Positions 41,043 through 51,701 are shown, counted from the first letter of the stretch. The stretch is 64,000 nt of DNA from Corynebacterium stationis (GCF_001941345.1 NZ_CP009251.1:1426001-1490000); one strand, 5' to 3'. Notes: a model not told the origin generated them from the sequence alone. Numbers and translations are program-made.

Positions 41043-43076
41043 CTAGCCAATATTGATCGGGTCAACTTGGATACGCAGCGGTAGATCATCTTTACGCGCA
41101 CTCCGATTCGAATTAGCGGCACGAAGCGCTTTCCCCAGTTCCGAACGTGGCCCCAAAGGTGTTCGGATTAGAAGTCTTTGGGCAGGACCGAAGCGCTTGG
41201 TGTCGTATTCTCCCGGCAAGGACAGATTCTCCGGCAAAGGCACCGGGCCTAAGATTTCGGCGTGCTCGGGCAATTTCGCTGCTTCCAAGAAGTCACCTAG
41301 AGCCGCATCGGCGCCATCAATTGCGGCCATGTGTACTGCCGGCGGGAAACGAACCTCACGGCGCGCAGCAAGTTCCGTCTTCGCAAAACCGACGACATCC
41401 CATCCTAGAAATGCGTCGATGATCGGCACCCCTGCATTCGCAGAGATCACCACAGTCCCGCCTTTAGACGACGGTGCCACCATCGTTGCCGCAGCTAGCC
41501 ACTTGGCCAGGGCGTCTTCGCCAGCACGCAAGTCCTGGCGATTGAGCAAGGCACCTGCCCCCAGCAATAAAGCAGCACCATAGTAGGACTCGGTCTCACC
41601 AGCAACCTCAACGCGGGGTTCCGCGCCCGGGGTCGCTACGATCAAGGCAGGTGCCATGGGCACTGTCTCGACTACCTTATTACCGCCTGAGACGATGATG
41701 CGGGTATTGGGAAAGATACGTCCCAGTTCTTCCGCGGTGCGCTCTGATCCCATGACGACCGCACGCAGGCGATTTGAACCGCACTCGCTACATTTGAAGC
41801 GGGTTTCTAATTTTCCACACCACGCACATGATGGCGTTGCTGCTTGTTCATGCGAATGTGGCAGCGACAATGGGCCGTTGCAGTGCCGGCAACGCGCGCG
41901 GGTAAAGCACTTAGCACACGCCAAGGTGGGCACATAGCCTTTGCGTGGGGACTGCACCAGCACCGGTTCCCCACGGTCAAGCGCGCTTTTTACCGCTTGG
42001 TATGCGCGCCCATCAAAAGAGGTGGTGCCCGAGGCCAGGTTGCGTGAAAAGTTCAGTCCATAGGGGCCCACAGCGACCATCGACGGCATGCGTGTGCGCA
42101 AGGTGGAGTCCGCAGCGACAAGGTCATGTGCCCAACCGGAGCTGACCAGCAATTGAGTTTCTGCAGTGCGCGAATGGCCAACGATCAACAAGGAAGCATT
42201 TTCCTGCGCGCTGCGCGTGGTGAGCACTTCGCGGCTGTGGACATAGGGAGCGCTGCGTTCGACGAGATTGTCATCGCCGTCATTAAAAATGACGGCCAAA
42301 CCTAGGTCTTTTACCGGCGCAAACGCTGCAGATTTCGTGCCAATCACAATGCGTGCTTGGCCTACTAGGACCGAAAGGTAGCGCCGGTAGCGTGCCTGCG
42401 GACCTTGAGAGACGTTCAAGACCGTCGCTTGCTTTGCGGAGACATATTTGCGAAAAGCGGATTCAACCACATCGACATCGCTCTGATCAGGTACCACCAC
42501 GAGTACCCCGCGTCCGCTTTTGGCGACTTTGGTGCCAAGTGCTGCAATGGCCGCTGCCCAATCATCACCAGGCGCTACCTGCCATGCGGCGCGTGCAGTG
42601 TTGCCTTCTAAGACAAAATCTACAAAAGACTCGCCAAATTGATACGCCGACCAAGAAGACAAATCAGGTTCTGCAATCTCCCCTAATTCCTCAAACGTCG
42701 TCTCTAGGTCCGCTTCTTCGGCCTTGGCATGCCGTGGTGGAATAGCAAAGCGGATGATATCTGAACGGGTGCCACCATAACGATTAGCAAGCGCATCCAC
42801 CAAGCTCGCCAATTGTGGCGGATATACAGGAAACGGGGAAATCACCCGGTCAATGAAAGCTAAACGGCCCTCAAAGTCGGATTCGCTTAAGCGTTGGATC
42901 AGGAGGGCATCGACTAGCCTGCCATTGAACCTAATGCGTAACCGCACCCCTGGCTGTGCTGCCTCGGAATCTTCTTCTGCAATCTGATAATCAAACAGCC
43001 GATCCAGGTGCGAGACCCCTAATAATGGCAATACCCGCACAACCGGTTTAGTGGTGGCGGGTATCTTCTTAGGCAT
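41043..43076 (-). CDS. priA: PriA-like primosomal protein N' lacking helicase motifs
   Basis: 677 residues. The N-terminal DNA-binding domain (VRVLPLLGVSHLDRLFDYQIAEE) and the central zinc cluster (CAKCFTRARCRHC, CAWCGKLETRFKCSECG) mark it as PriA, the replication-restart protein. The ATPase signatures are degenerate: where E. coli has GVTGSGKT the protein reads VAPGDDWAAA, and where it has DEEHD it reads NDGDD. It probably binds forks or partners without unwinding DNA; I recall the same loss in mycobacterial PriA. ATG start 6 bases after metK. Confidence 0.93.
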   Translation of the reverse strand: MPKKIPATTKPVVRVLPLLGVSHLDRLFDYQIAEEDSEAAQPGVRLRIRFNGRLVDALLIQRLSESDFEGRLAFIDRVISPFPVYPPQLASLVDALANRYGGTRSDIIRFAIPPRHAKAEEADLETTFEELGEIAEPDLSSWSAYQFGESFVDFVLEGNTARAAWQVAPGDDWAAAIAALGTKVAKSGRGVLVVVPDQSDVDVVESAFRKYVSAKQATVLNVSQGPQARYRRYLSVLVGQARIVIGTKSAAFAPVKDLGLAVIFNDGDDNLVERSAPYVHSREVLTTRSAQENASLLIVGHSRTAETQLLVSSGWAHDLVAADSTLRTRMPSMVAVGPYGLNFSRNLASGTTSFDGRAYQAVKSALDRGEPVLVQSPRKGYVPTLACAKCFTRARCRHCNGPLSLPHSHEQAATPSCAWCGKLETRFKCSECGSNRLRAVVMGSERTAEELGRIFPNTRIIVSGGNKVVETVPMAPALIVATPGAEPRVEVAGETESYYGAALLLGAGALLNRQDLRAGEDALAKWLAAATMVAPSSKGGTVVISANAGVPIIDAFLGWDVVGFAKTELAARREVRFPPAVHMAAIDGADAALGDFLEAAKLPEHAEILGPVPLPENLSLPGEYDTKRFGPAQRLLIRTPLGPRSELGKALRAANSNRSARKDDLPLRIQVDPINIG

Positions 43077-43082
43077 AAGCGC

Positions 43083-44315
43083 TTATTCTACTGAAAGACC
43101 TACTGCTTCACGAAGTGCGTCGACACGTTCCAAAGACTCCCACGGAAGAGCCAGGTCGGTGCGACCAAAGTGACCATAAGCAGCCGTTTGACGATAAATC
43201 GGACGCAGCAAGTCCAAGTCCTTGATAATTGCTGCTGGGCGCAGGTCAAAGACCTGAGCCACGCCAGCTTGAATCGCTGCATCGTCTAGGCCATGCTTAG
43301 CCGTGCCGAAAGTCTCAACGTACAAACCAACTGGCTTGGCGCGACCGATGGCGTAAGCCACCTGCACTTCTGCGCGGTCTGCAAGCCCTGCCGCAACGAT
43401 GGTCTTTGCGACCCAGCGCATTGCGTACGCTGCTGAGCGGTCGACCTTTGAAGGGTCCTTGCCGGAGAAAGCTCCGCCGCCGTGACGAGCCATGCCGCCG
43501 TAGGTATCAACAATAATCTTGCGGCCAGTAAGACCCGCATCCCCCATGGGACCGCCCAGGATGAACGATCCCGATGGGTTGACCAACAAGGTGGTGTCCT
43601 CGTTATAAAATTCTTCTAATCCAGCGTCCTTGATGACCCACTCCACTACGTGCTCACGCAGCTGCGCAGCCAACCAGTTCTGAGTGATATCTGGATCGTG
43701 CTGGGTGGAAATCACCACGGTGTCTAATGCAACTGGAGTATCGCCGTCGTAGGCGAAGGTGACCTGCGTCTTGCCGTCAGGGCGCAGGTGCGGGACGATT
43801 TCACTCTTGCGAACCTGGGTCAGGCGACGGGACAAACGGTGTGCCACTGCAATCGGCAAAGGCATGTACTCTTCGGTCTCGTTGGTGGCGTAGCCGAACA
43901 TCAGGCCCTGGTCGCCAGCGCCGGCAATGTCGTGCTCATCAAACTCGCCGCCATTGCGTGCCTCGGTAGAGGTGGTCACGCCGTCACCGATTTCCTGCGA
44001 CTGCTCACCGATAGAGATGCTCACACCACAGGTGTTGCCATCAAAGCCCACATCGGAAGAGGTAAAGCCGATTTCACGCAGGGTGTTTCGCACCAGCGTC
44101 GGGATTTCTACGTAGCCGGTGGTGCTGACCTCACCCACCACGTGGACCTGACCTGTGGTCACCAAAGTTTCCACGGCCACGCGTGCGTTCGGGTCTTTGG
44201 CGATAAGTGCGTCTAAAACGGTATCTGAGATCGCGTCGCAGATCTTATCTGGGTGACCTTCGGTTACAGATTCACTGGTAAATAGGCGCTTTGAAGCCTC
44301 AGGAGTTGCAGTCAC
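43083..44315 (-). CDS. metK: S-adenosylmethionine synthetase
   Basis: 410 residues. It makes SAM from methionine and ATP. Motifs: [17 protein letters not shown] (~14-30), [15 protein letters not shown] (~130-144), the P-loop-like [16 protein letters not shown] (~287-302). GTG start with AAGGA upstream. The 111-base leader carries a hairpin (44341-44370) and a perfect McbR-type operator. The sulfur-metabolism repressor McbR controls metK in C. glutamicum, so the same is likely here. Confidence 0.97.
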   Translation of the reverse strand: MTATPEASKRLFTSESVTEGHPDKICDAISDTVLDALIAKDPNARVAVETLVTTGQVHVVGEVSTTGYVEIPTLVRNTLREIGFTSSDVGFDGNTCGVSISIGEQSQEIGDGVTTSTEARNGGEFDEHDIAGAGDQGLMFGYATNETEEYMPLPIAVAHRLSRRLTQVRKSEIVPHLRPDGKTQVTFAYDGDTPVALDTVVISTQHDPDITQNWLAAQLREHVVEWVIKDAGLEEFYNEDTTLLVNPSGSFILGGPMGDAGLTGRKIIVDTYGGMARHGGGAFSGKDPSKVDRSAAYAMRWVAKTIVAAGLADRAEVQVAYAIGRAKPVGLYVETFGTAKHGLDDAAIQAGVAQVFDLRPAAIIKDLDLLRPIYRQTAAYGHFGRTDLALPWESLERVDALREAVGLSVE

Positions 44316-44400
44316 TGGTTCCTTCTTGCGTTAGGATATTCGGTGTCTAACTTCAGTTAAACCGGCACCGGAAATAGAATTATTATGCGTCTGCCAATCG

Positions 44401-44416
44401 TAGACTAAGTGGTCTA
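44401..44416. promoter_or_regulatory. McbR-type operator upstream of metK
   Basis: TAGACTAAGTGGTCTA is an exact match to the McbR consensus TAGAC-N6-GTCTA. It lies 86 bases upstream of the metK start, in the short gap behind coaBC. McbR is the TetR-type repressor of sulfur and methionine genes in Corynebacterium, released by S-adenosylhomocysteine. Confidence 0.8.
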
Positions 44417-44426
44417 GAGCGGCAAG

Positions 44427-45719
44427 CTACGCCCCTGCTTCATGGCGAATTTCATTCACGACGTCCAGAATCTGCGCGGCCACTACTTGCTTAGTGCCAT
44501 GGGCAACCGTGCGTGGCTCCAGCTCCTTGGTTAAAATCCAGCCCTCATTGTTGACATTGCCAAAGACTTTGCCTTCAGAGACATCATTGGCCATGAGCAC
44601 ATCGCAGCCCTTGCGCTGGAATTTCACTTGCGCTAATTCCAATGGCGAGGATTTTTCATCCCCGGTTTCTGCGGCAAAGCCCACGATTGTGGTTTCCTGC
44701 GAAATCTCGCCCTGCTCGCGTGCTGCTACGAGGCCTTTCAAGATGTCCGGGTTTTCAGTCATGTGCAGCGTGGACAAGGCATCATCATTGGTGTCCTTTT
44801 TCATCTTGGAAGACGCAACGGAAGCTGGGCGATAATCCGACACGGCTGCCGACATGATGACAATATCCGCATCGCGGGCGCGTGAGTCCATTTCTGCTTT
44901 GAGTTCCGAAGTGGAGACAATATTGACGATTTCCGCGCCCGATGGAGTCTGCAGATCTACGGTATTGCCGGCAACAATGGTGACGTCCGCGCCGCGCTGT
45001 GCCGCAATTTCTGCCAGGGCGAATCCTTGCCTGCCTGAGGAGCGATTGCCAATAAAGCGCACCGGGTCCAAGTCTTCCTGCGTGCCACCCGCGGAGATCA
45101 AAACCTTCAGACCTTGCCAGTCGTAGTTGATATCAATTCCAGCTAATCGCGTGCGCACCAGTTCCGCAATCTGCTCTGGCTCTGGAAGACGCCCCGGGCC
45201 AGTATCCTTTCCGGTCAAGCGCCCATGTGCTGGTTCCATCACCGTGATCCCGCGCCGGCGCAAAGTAGCAACATTGTCCCGGGTTGCGGGGTTAAACCAC
45301 ATCTCAGTGTGCATGGCTGGCACGACAATAACAGGACAGGTGGCAACTAAAACGGTGGCGGTCAGCAGGTCATCAGCCCGACCTGCCGCAATGCGTGCGA
45401 TAACATCGGCGGTGGCAGGCGCAACCACCACTGCATCAGCATGCTGGCCGATATTGACGTGCTGTACTTCATCCACCGCGTCAAAAACCGTGGTGGATAC
45501 TGGGTGCCCGGATAACGCTTCAAAGGTAGCCGCACCCACGAAGTTCAATGCTGCCTCGGTGGGCACCACCCGCACATCATCGCCATGTTCTTTCAGGTTG
45601 CGCACCAGATGTGCTGCCTTATAAGCGGCAATGCCACCAGAAACACCCACGACAATATTGCGCGGATGATTCGGGGCTACGGAAGGGGTTTGTCCAGTTG
45701 GGTTCGCAGTTTCACTCAT
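44427..45719 (-). CDS. coaBC: Bifunctional phosphopantothenoylcysteine decarboxylase / synthase
   Basis: 430 residues from the ATG at 45719; the longer frame to 45791 runs into the inverted repeat upstream and is not supported. The N-terminal CoaC half is a flavoprotein with VVGVSGGIAAYKA, the catalytic PATADVIARIAAG and PAMHTEMWFNPATRDN; the C-terminal CoaB half has ISAGGTQEDLDPVRFIGNRS and VIMSAAVSDYRPA. Two consecutive steps of CoA synthesis. It lies between rpoZ and metK. Confidence 0.96.
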   Translation of the reverse strand: MSETANPTGQTPSVAPNHPRNIVVGVSGGIAAYKAAHLVRNLKEHGDDVRVVPTEAALNFVGAATFEALSGHPVSTTVFDAVDEVQHVNIGQHADAVVVAPATADVIARIAAGRADDLLTATVLVATCPVIVVPAMHTEMWFNPATRDNVATLRRRGITVMEPAHGRLTGKDTGPGRLPEPEQIAELVRTRLAGIDINYDWQGLKVLISAGGTQEDLDPVRFIGNRSSGRQGFALAEIAAQRGADVTIVAGNTVDLQTPSGAEIVNIVSTSELKAEMDSRARDADIVIMSAAVSDYRPASVASSKMKKDTNDDALSTLHMTENPDILKGLVAAREQGEISQETTIVGFAAETGDEKSSPLELAQVKFQRKGCDVLMANDVSEGKVFGNVNNEGWILTKELEPRTVAHGTKQVVAAQILDVVNEIRHEAGA

Positions 45720-45746
45720 AATCAGCAATAGTACCGACAATGAGCG

Positions 45747-45814
45747 AACCCCTGCCCCACTAGCAGCCCCAGAGTGCATGCGGTGATGCACCTGAAGTTA
45801 GTGGGTCAGGGGTT
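45747..45814. repeat. Large inverted repeat between rpoZ and coaBC
   Basis: Outer arms of 16 bases (AACCCCTG...CACTA at 45747 and its complement ending at 45814) match with one mismatch; inside, GTGCAT and ATGCAC form a second hairpin. It lies in the 128-base gap after rpoZ. No T-run follows on the minus strand, so it may be an RNA-processing or Rho-assisted site and not a simple terminator. Confidence 0.6.
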
Positions 45815-45847
45815 TAAAAGACGGCTTATCTTCTTAGAAGATAAGAA

Positions 45848-46153
45848 TTAGGAGTCGAGTCCTTCTTCGTGCTCGAGCAAGCCAGCCTCAATCTCGCGCA
45901 ATGCGATAGACAGTGGCTTTTCGCCTTGTTCTGGGGTTACCAGTGGGCCGACAAATTCGAACACGCCTTCGTCCTGCTCTTGGTAGTAGCTGTTGATCTG
46001 ACGCGCGCGCTTAGCTGCGAAGATCACGAGTGCGTACTTCGAGGAAACCTTCTCCAGCAGTTCATCAATTGGCGGAGAGGTAATACCGATCGGCGTATCG
46101 TACACCGGTTCTGGTTTGATCTCAGAGTTAGCAGGGGTGGTCACGTTGGTCAC
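45848..46153 (-). CDS. rpoZ: RNA polymerase omega subunit
   Basis: 101 residues. The conserved core is [20 protein letters not shown] followed by [11 protein letters not shown] (~25-55), and the C-terminus [19 protein letters not shown]. Omega helps assemble beta-prime into the polymerase. GTG at 46153 is chosen since AAAGG lies 5 bases upstream; the GTG at 46159 overlaps that site. It follows gmk as in many actinobacteria. Confidence 0.94.
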   Translation of the reverse strand: MTNVTTPANSEIKPEPVYDTPIGITSPPIDELLEKVSSKYALVIFAAKRARQINSYYQEQDEGVFEFVGPLVTPEQGEKPLSIALREIEAGLLEHEEGLDS

Positions 46154-46195
46154 ATGCACCTTTTCTAGAAGTTGGCTATAAATGTTTGATTATCT

Positions 46196-46765
46196 CTATC
46201 CTTGCAGGATAGCAGTGATGGCCGCAACTGCGTCATCTAGGTTGTCATTGACAATCACGCGGTCGAACTCCGACTGACACGCCAGCTCTTCACGGGCCGT
46301 ATCAAGTCGACGCTCAATAACCTCTTGAGGTTCGGTGCCACGACCAGTGAGACGGTCAACTAACACTTCCCACGATGGCGGAGCTAAAAATACCAACTCT
46401 GCCTCAGGAAGCGCTTTCTTGACGTTGCGCGCGCCTTCCAAATCCACCTCAATCAACACCGGCCGGGAGTCCTCTAGGGCTTCCTTCACGGGTGCTGCGG
46501 GTGTTCCAGATCGTTGTAGACCCCCGTGAATATCTGCCCACTCGAGCATTTCACCGGCGTCAATGCGGCGCTGGAATTCTTCCGGACTAACAAAGAAGTA
46601 GTCCACCCCGTCCTGTTCACCTGGACGAGGGGCGCGTGTAGTCATAGACACGCTGAAGTACAGCCTGTCTACACCGTGACGCAAGCGCGAGACCACCGTG
46701 GATTTACCAACAGCGGAAGGCCCTGCCAGCACGACAAGGCGTCCGCGGTGATTAGCGCTGTTCAT
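46196..46765 (-). CDS. gmk: Guanylate kinase
   Basis: 189 residues. The P-loop is [12 protein letters not shown] (~13-24); the GMP-binding region is [20 protein letters not shown] (~38-57). It turns GMP into GDP. The ATG is 6 bases after the mihF stop, so the two are co-transcribed. Confidence 0.97.
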   Translation of the reverse strand: MNSANHRGRLVVLAGPSAVGKSTVVSRLRHGVDRLYFSVSMTTRAPRPGEQDGVDYFFVSPEEFQRRIDAGEMLEWADIHGGLQRSGTPAAPVKEALEDSRPVLIEVDLEGARNVKKALPEAELVFLAPPSWEVLVDRLTGRGTEPQEVIERRLDTAREELACQSEFDRVIVNDNLDDAVAAITAILQG

Positions 46766-46771
46766 CGACGA

Positions 46772-47092
46772 TTACTCGGAAAAGCCGAAACGCTCCAGAA
46801 GGGCACGACGCTGACGGTCGCCCAAGCCACGCAGACGGCGGGTCTGAGCAATCTCGAGGTCTTCCATGATCTCGCGTGCTTTAACCTTGCCAACCTTTGG
46901 AAGAGCTTCTAGCAGTGCTGAAACCTTGGTCTTACCGATGATCTCATCGGTCTCTGCCTTCTCGAGGACGTCCTTCAAAGTGGTGTCACCACGCTTGAGG
47001 GATGCCTTCAGTTCTGCGCGAGCCTTGCGAGCCTCAGCGGCCTTGGCGAGAGCCTGCTTGCGTTGCTCATCAGTCAGTTTTGGAAGGGCCAC
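46772..47092 (-). CDS. mihF: Actinobacterial integration host factor MihF
   Basis: 106 residues from the GTG at 47092, which has GGAGG 6 bases upstream; the ATG at 47110 would lie before the ribosome site. It is the single-chain nucleoid protein (mIHF/sIHF) of actinobacteria, not related to the two-subunit enteric IHF. The basic N-terminal coiled helix (ALAKAAEARKARAELKASLK) and the S13-like helix-two-turn-helix end (ALPKVGKVKAREIM, LGDRQRRALLERFG) are clear. It bends and bridges DNA and is essential in mycobacteria. Confidence 0.96.
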   Translation of the reverse strand: MALPKLTDEQRKQALAKAAEARKARAELKASLKRGDTTLKDVLEKAETDEIIGKTKVSALLEALPKVGKVKAREIMEDLEIAQTRRLRGLGDRQRRALLERFGFSE

Positions 47093-47457
47093 GGGTTTCC
47101 TCCGATTCATTGGTTGATTAATTTAATCCAGTACAAAAATTACCGGAACTCGAAAGCTTAACTTAGATTATGGTTCTCGTTGTGCTCCGACTTCAGGCAA
47201 TCCTAGCACCGCAACGTTATCAAGGTAGATAACGCAACAGATTTGAACGTCTATTTTAGCACGTCACCGCACTACGCAGATCAAACTACCAGCTCATGTG
47301 CTTGCGTGTAAATTCAGCGGCAAAATTAGCCCGAAATACGCTATATGCTGGCGTTCCTACGAAAAACCTGCGGAATTATCGGGAAAAGTGCCACGAAAAA
47401 TCCGCTCGGTAGTTCTTAGGAAACTGCCAGCATAAACAACGTTTGTTCTAACTTCGG
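47093..47457. other. Long spacer between pyrF and mihF
   Basis: 365 bases without a believable gene on either strand. It holds the mihF ribosome site, an IR (CGTTATC-N6-GATAACG, 47215-47234) about 120 bases upstream of the mihF start that looks like an operator, and a longer imperfect inverted repeat close to the pyrF end (47345-47433). The mihF promoter must lie here but is not clear by eye. Confidence 0.6.
47345..47433 (-). repeat. Imperfect 89-base inverted-repeat element after pyrF
   Basis: The outer arms ATGCTGGC-G-TTCCTA (from 47345) and TAGGAA-ACT-GCCAGCAT (to 47433) are complementary with small offsets, and GCGGA/TCCGC pair inside. It starts 24 bases past the pyrF stop, so it is probably the folded 3' end of the pyrimidine operon message. 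No T-run follows, so simple intrinsic termination is not obvious. Confidence 0.6.
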
Positions 47458-48345
47458 CTATACCAACCCGCCGTCGAAATACTCACGCGAGGTCTCTTGC
47501 ACGGCCTTTTGCAGGTCGGCAACCTGCGGTCCAGCGTTCAAGATGGCACGCGAGACATTCGGAAAGCCCAGCTGGGGTGCCGTCTGCGTAATCTTTGCAA
47601 CATCGGCAGCCGTCGCACCCTGTGCACCCACGCCAGGCAAAAGCACTGGCCCGTTGAGCTGGGACAAATCAGGTGGCGTGTCCAAGGTAGCGCCCACCAC
47701 CACGCCAATATCGCCCACTGGGTGCTGGTTGGCACCCTCATCCTGTGCGGAAGACGCCGCACACTCGCTATTAAAAGCTGCACAAGTATCGACCACGTGC
47801 TGCGCCACGGTGTGAGAGTCATCGCGGAAATTCTGCAGCTGCACTGCCTCAGGATTCGAGGTAGCAGCCAGGACGAATACGCCACGGCCGGTCTTGGCCG
47901 CCAAGTCAAAGACCGGCTGCAGCGCTGCTACACCCAAGTACGGCGAGACCGTGACGGCATCGGCACGCAGCGGAGAGCTCTCCCCTAACCAAGCATCGGC
48001 ATAGCCAGCCATGGTGGAGCCAATATCGCCACGTTTTGCATCAGCGACAGTCAAGCACCCTGCCTCGCGTAGATACTGCAACGTCTCCTCTAAGACGGCG
48101 AAACCCTGGGAGCCAAAGCGCTCATAAAAGGCCACCTGTGGTTTCACCAAAGCAGCAGTATCCGCGAAGGCTTCCACACAGGCCTCGCTAAAGCGACGCA
48201 GACCATCAACCGTGTCCTCTAAGCCCCACTGCTGAAGTAGGTAAGGATGCGGGTCAATGCCTACGCACAACCGGCCACGCACCTGCCCTGCGGCAACAAG
48301 GCGCTCGCCAAAGCCTACTGGCTGGGTATTAGTTGACTGGGGCAT
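47458..48345 (-). CDS. pyrF: Orotidine 5'-phosphate decarboxylase (type 2)
   Basis: 295 residues, the longer mycobacterial-type enzyme. It makes UMP, the last step of the pathway. [12 protein letters not shown] (~25-36) and the catalytic [11 protein letters not shown] (~94-104) are intact. The ATG at 48345 has AGGAG 7 bases upstream and overlaps the end of carB by 17 bases; the longer frame only shadows carB. Last gene of the pyr operon. Confidence 0.96.
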   Translation of the reverse strand: MPQSTNTQPVGFGERLVAAGQVRGRLCVGIDPHPYLLQQWGLEDTVDGLRRFSEACVEAFADTAALVKPQVAFYERFGSQGFAVLEETLQYLREAGCLTVADAKRGDIGSTMAGYADAWLGESSPLRADAVTVSPYLGVAALQPVFDLAAKTGRGVFVLAATSNPEAVQLQNFRDDSHTVAQHVVDTCAAFNSECAASSAQDEGANQHPVGDIGVVVGATLDTPPDLSQLNGPVLLPGVGAQGATAADVAKITQTAPQLGFPNVSRAILNAGPQVADLQKAVQETSREYFDGGLV

Positions 48346-51300
48346 GCTGTAGCTCCTGCAGCGCACGAACCTTGAAATCACCCTTGCGCAGTGCTTCCAG
48401 GGCCTGTACGCCGGCGGTGACCCCTTGCACGGTGGTGATCTGTGGGACATCTACTTCCAAAGCTGCGCTGCGAATCTCGTAGCCATCGAAACGCGCACCG
48501 GAGGTGGAATCTGGTGTATTGATAACCAGATCAATCTCACGGTCCAAAATCAAATCCACTACCGACCGGCCTTCAGCACCGTTGCGAATCTCGGAAGACT
48601 TCTTCACGGTCTCGCATTCGATGCCATTGCGACGCAGAACCGACGCCGTGCCAGTGGTGGCGAAGATCTTGTATCCCATATCGGACAGACGCTGAATTGG
48701 GAAGCTCAGGTTGCGCTTGTCGCGGTTAGCTACCGAGACAAAGATGGAGCCTTCCTTCGGCATCTTCATAAAGCCTGCGATAAGAGCCTTGTAGTAGGCC
48801 GCACCAAAGTTATCGGCCAAGCCCATGACCTCACCGGTGGACTTCATCTCAGGGCTCAACACGGTATCGAGCATAGAACCATCTGCGCTGCGGAAGCGGT
48901 TGAATGGTAAGACTGCTTCTTTTACCGCGATTGGGTGTTCCAGAGGCAGGGAGCCGCCGTCGTAGGACGATGGCAACATGCCTTCTTCCTTCAGCTCAGC
49001 AATGGTAGCGCCCAGCATGATGCGCGATGCTGCCTTAGCCAGTGCCACGCCGGTGGCCTTGGAAACAAATGGCACGGTGCGCGATGCACGTGGGTTTGCC
49101 TCGATGACATAGAGCTGGTTGTCCTTGAGACCGTACTGCACGTTCATCAAGCCCTTAACGCCAATACCAGCAGCCAAAGCCTTGGTAGCTACGCGAACCT
49201 TTTCAATATCTTCTGGCCCCAGCGTCATCGGTGGCAGGGAGCATGAGGAGTCACCGGAGTGAATGCCGGCTTCCTCGATGTGCTCCATCACGCCGCCGAG
49301 GTATACATCAGTGCCATCGCACAGCGCGTCGACGTCGATTTCGATTGCGCCATCCAAGAAGCGGTCCACAAGGACAGGGTGCTCGCTGTTGAGCTCGGTT
49401 GCGCGCTCGATGTAGGACTCAAGGGCTGCCTCGTCGTAGACAATTTCCATGCCGCGTCCACCTAGAACGTAGGAAGGACGTACCAGCACTGGGTAGCCAA
49501 TCTCCTGGGCCACACCGCGTGCTTCTTCATAAGAGTGCGCGGTACCAAACTCCGGCGCAGGTAGCTCTGCCTTGGCCAAGACCTTGCCGAATTCGCCGCG
49601 GTCTTCAGCCAGGTTGATGGCCTCAGGGCTGGTACCAACTACTGGAACACCCGCATCAGCCAAACGCTGTGCCAGGCCCAGTGGGGTCTGGCCACCAAGC
49701 TGAACGATGACGCCAGCAACGGTGCCGGACTCAGCTTCTGCGTGGTAGATTTCCATGACGTCTTCGAAGGTCAGGGGCTCGAAGTACAAGCGGTCTGCGG
49801 TGTCGTAGTCGGTGGACACGGTCTCAGGGTTACAGTTGACCATGACGGTCTCATATCCCTTATCCGACAGTTCAAGTGCGGCGTGCACACAGGAGTAGTC
49901 GAACTCGATGCCTTGGCCAATGCGGTTCGGGCCAGAGCCTAAGATGATGACCTTTTCGCGCTCAGTTTGGGCTTCAACCTCAGATTCTGCAGCTGGGTCG
50001 AGCTCATAGGCCGAGTAGTGGTACGGAGTCTGAGCTTCAAATTCACCCGCGCAGGTATCGACGGTCTTGTAGACCGGGCGAATGCCTAAGGACCAACGCA
50101 GTGCGCGCACGCCGTCTTCGCCAGCAAATTCGCTACGCAGGGCAGCAATCTGCTTATCAGATAGGCCCATGTACTTAGCTTCGCGCAGGAGGTCTTCATC
50201 CAGGACTGGTGCTTCAATCAGCTTGGTGCGGAAGTCAACCAAAGCCTGCAGTTCAGCCAGGAACCATGGGTCAATCTGGGATGCTTCGTGCAGCTGCTCG
50301 ATGGTGCCGCCCAGGCGCAGGGCAAGCTCGACGTCGTAGAGACGGCCTTCAGTTGGGCGACGCAGGTCGTCCAATACAGCGTTGAGGTCATTGGCACGCT
50401 CTTCAGCGAAGTATTCATCGTCCTTAGTCCAGAAACCTTCTTGCTTGGTTTCCAAAGAACGCATGACCTTATTCAGACCCGCGATGTAGTTGCGGCCAAT
50501 GCCCATGGCCTCACCCACGGACTTCATGGTGGTGGTCAGGGTGTCATCAGCGCCGACAAACTTCTCAAAGGCAAAGCGTGGAGCCTTGACGATGACATAG
50601 TCCAAGGTTGGCTCGAAAGCCGCAGGCGTTACACCGGTGATGTCGTTAGTAACTTCATCCAGGGTATAGCCGATGGCAAGCTTCGCAGCTAGCTTAGCGA
50701 TGGGAAAGCCGGTCGCCTTGGATGCCAGCGCCGAAGAGCGGGACACGCGTGGGTTCATCTCAATGACGATGATGCGGCCGTTTTCTGGGTGTACAGCGAA
50801 CTGGATATTACAGCCGCCGGTGTCCACGCCGACTTCGCGGATGATGTCGATGCCCAAATCGCGCATCGCCTGGTATTCCCGGTCGGTCAGGGTCAACGCC
50901 GGCGCCACGGTCACGGAGTCACCGGTGTGTACGCCGAGTGCGTCGACGTTTTCAATCGATGCGATAACAACCACGTTGTCATCGCCGTCGCGCATGAGCT
51001 CGAGCTCGTATTCTTTCCATCCCAGGATAGATTCTTCAATCAAGACGTTAGCTTCTGGCGATGCAGCAAGTCCGCCACCAGCAATACGCTCTAGGTCTTC
51101 ATTGGTGTAGGCCAAACCGGAGCCCAGGCCACCCATGGTAAAGGAAGGACGAACAACTACTGGCAGGCCGAGCTCTGCAACGGTGGCGTGGACTTCTTCC
51201 ATGTTGTGGCAGACTGCAGAACGTGCAGATTCGCCACCGATGGATTCGACGATGTCTTTGAACTTCTGGCGGTCTTCACCGCGCTCGATAGCGTCGATGT

Positions 51301-51670
51301 CAGCACCGATGAGTTCGATATTGTACTTTTTCAAAATGCCGGCGCGGTCCAACTGGATGGCGGCATTCAGCGCGGTCTGGCCACCCAAGGTTGCCAAGAC
51401 AGCGTCGATGGGGTGCCCTTCTTCGCGCTCTTTAATCAGGATTTGCTCGATGAACTCTGGCTCAATGGGCTCCACATAGGTGTGGTCAGCAAACTCCGGG
51501 TCGGTCATGATGGTGGCAGGGTTGGAGTTAATCAGCGTTACACGCAGTCCTTCTTCTTTGAGGACGCGGCAAGCTTGGGTGCCGGAGTAGTCGAATTCAC
51601 AGGCCTGGCCGATGACAATCGGGCCGGAGCCGATGACCAGGACGTGGTTAATATCGTTGCGCTTTGGCAT
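48329..51670 (-). CDS. carB: Carbamoyl-phosphate synthase large chain
   Basis: 1113 residues with the internal duplication typical of CarB: two ATP-grasp halves ([18 protein letters not shown] near 172; [19 protein letters not shown] near 707), each opened by a nucleotide-binding segment ([37 protein letters not shown]), and a C-terminal allosteric MGS-like domain (~960-1080). It makes carbamoyl phosphate for pyrimidines and arginine. It lies 31 bases after carA. Confidence 0.98.
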   Translation of the reverse strand: MPKRNDINHVLVIGSGPIVIGQACEFDYSGTQACRVLKEEGLRVTLINSNPATIMTDPEFADHTYVEPIEPEFIEQILIKEREEGHPIDAVLATLGGQTALNAAIQLDRAGILKKYNIELIGADIDAIERGEDRQKFKDIVESIGGESARSAVCHNMEEVHATVAELGLPVVVRPSFTMGGLGSGLAYTNEDLERIAGGGLAASPEANVLIEESILGWKEYELELMRDGDDNVVVIASIENVDALGVHTGDSVTVAPALTLTDREYQAMRDLGIDIIREVGVDTGGCNIQFAVHPENGRIIVIEMNPRVSRSSALASKATGFPIAKLAAKLAIGYTLDEVTNDITGVTPAAFEPTLDYVIVKAPRFAFEKFVGADDTLTTTMKSVGEAMGIGRNYIAGLNKVMRSLETKQEGFWTKDDEYFAEERANDLNAVLDDLRRPTEGRLYDVELALRLGGTIEQLHEASQIDPWFLAELQALVDFRTKLIEAPVLDEDLLREAKYMGLSDKQIAALRSEFAGEDGVRALRWSLGIRPVYKTVDTCAGEFEAQTPYHYSAYELDPAAESEVEAQTEREKVIILGSGPNRIGQGIEFDYSCVHAALELSDKGYETVMVNCNPETVSTDYDTADRLYFEPLTFEDVMEIYHAEAESGTVAGVIVQLGGQTPLGLAQRLADAGVPVVGTSPEAINLAEDRGEFGKVLAKAELPAPEFGTAHSYEEARGVAQEIGYPVLVRPSYVLGGRGMEIVYDEAALESYIERATELNSEHPVLVDRFLDGAIEIDVDALCDGTDVYLGGVMEHIEEAGIHSGDSSCSLPPMTLGPEDIEKVRVATKALAAGIGVKGLMNVQYGLKDNQLYVIEANPRASRTVPFVSKATGVALAKAASRIMLGATIAELKEEGMLPSSYDGGSLPLEHPIAVKEAVLPFNRFRSADGSMLDTVLSPEMKSTGEVMGLADNFGAAYYKALIAGFMKMPKEGSIFVSVANRDKRNLSFPIQRLSDMGYKIFATTGTASVLRRNGIECETVKKSSEIRNGAEGRSVVDLILDREIDLVINTPDSTSGARFDGYEIRSAALEVDVPQITTVQGVTAGVQALEALRKGDFKVRALQELQHAPVN

Positions 51671-51701
51671 GGTTTTCTTTTCTTACCTTTCCTGGTCGGA
51701 A

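Noticed and set aside
45720..45791. Longer coaBC with 24 extra N-terminal residues
   Set aside because: The extra part is coded by the inverted repeat between rpoZ and coaBC and is not typical of the family.
48346..48450. Longer pyrF with 35 extra residues
   Set aside because: It overlaps the end of carB in another frame, while the ATG at 48345 has a good ribosome site.
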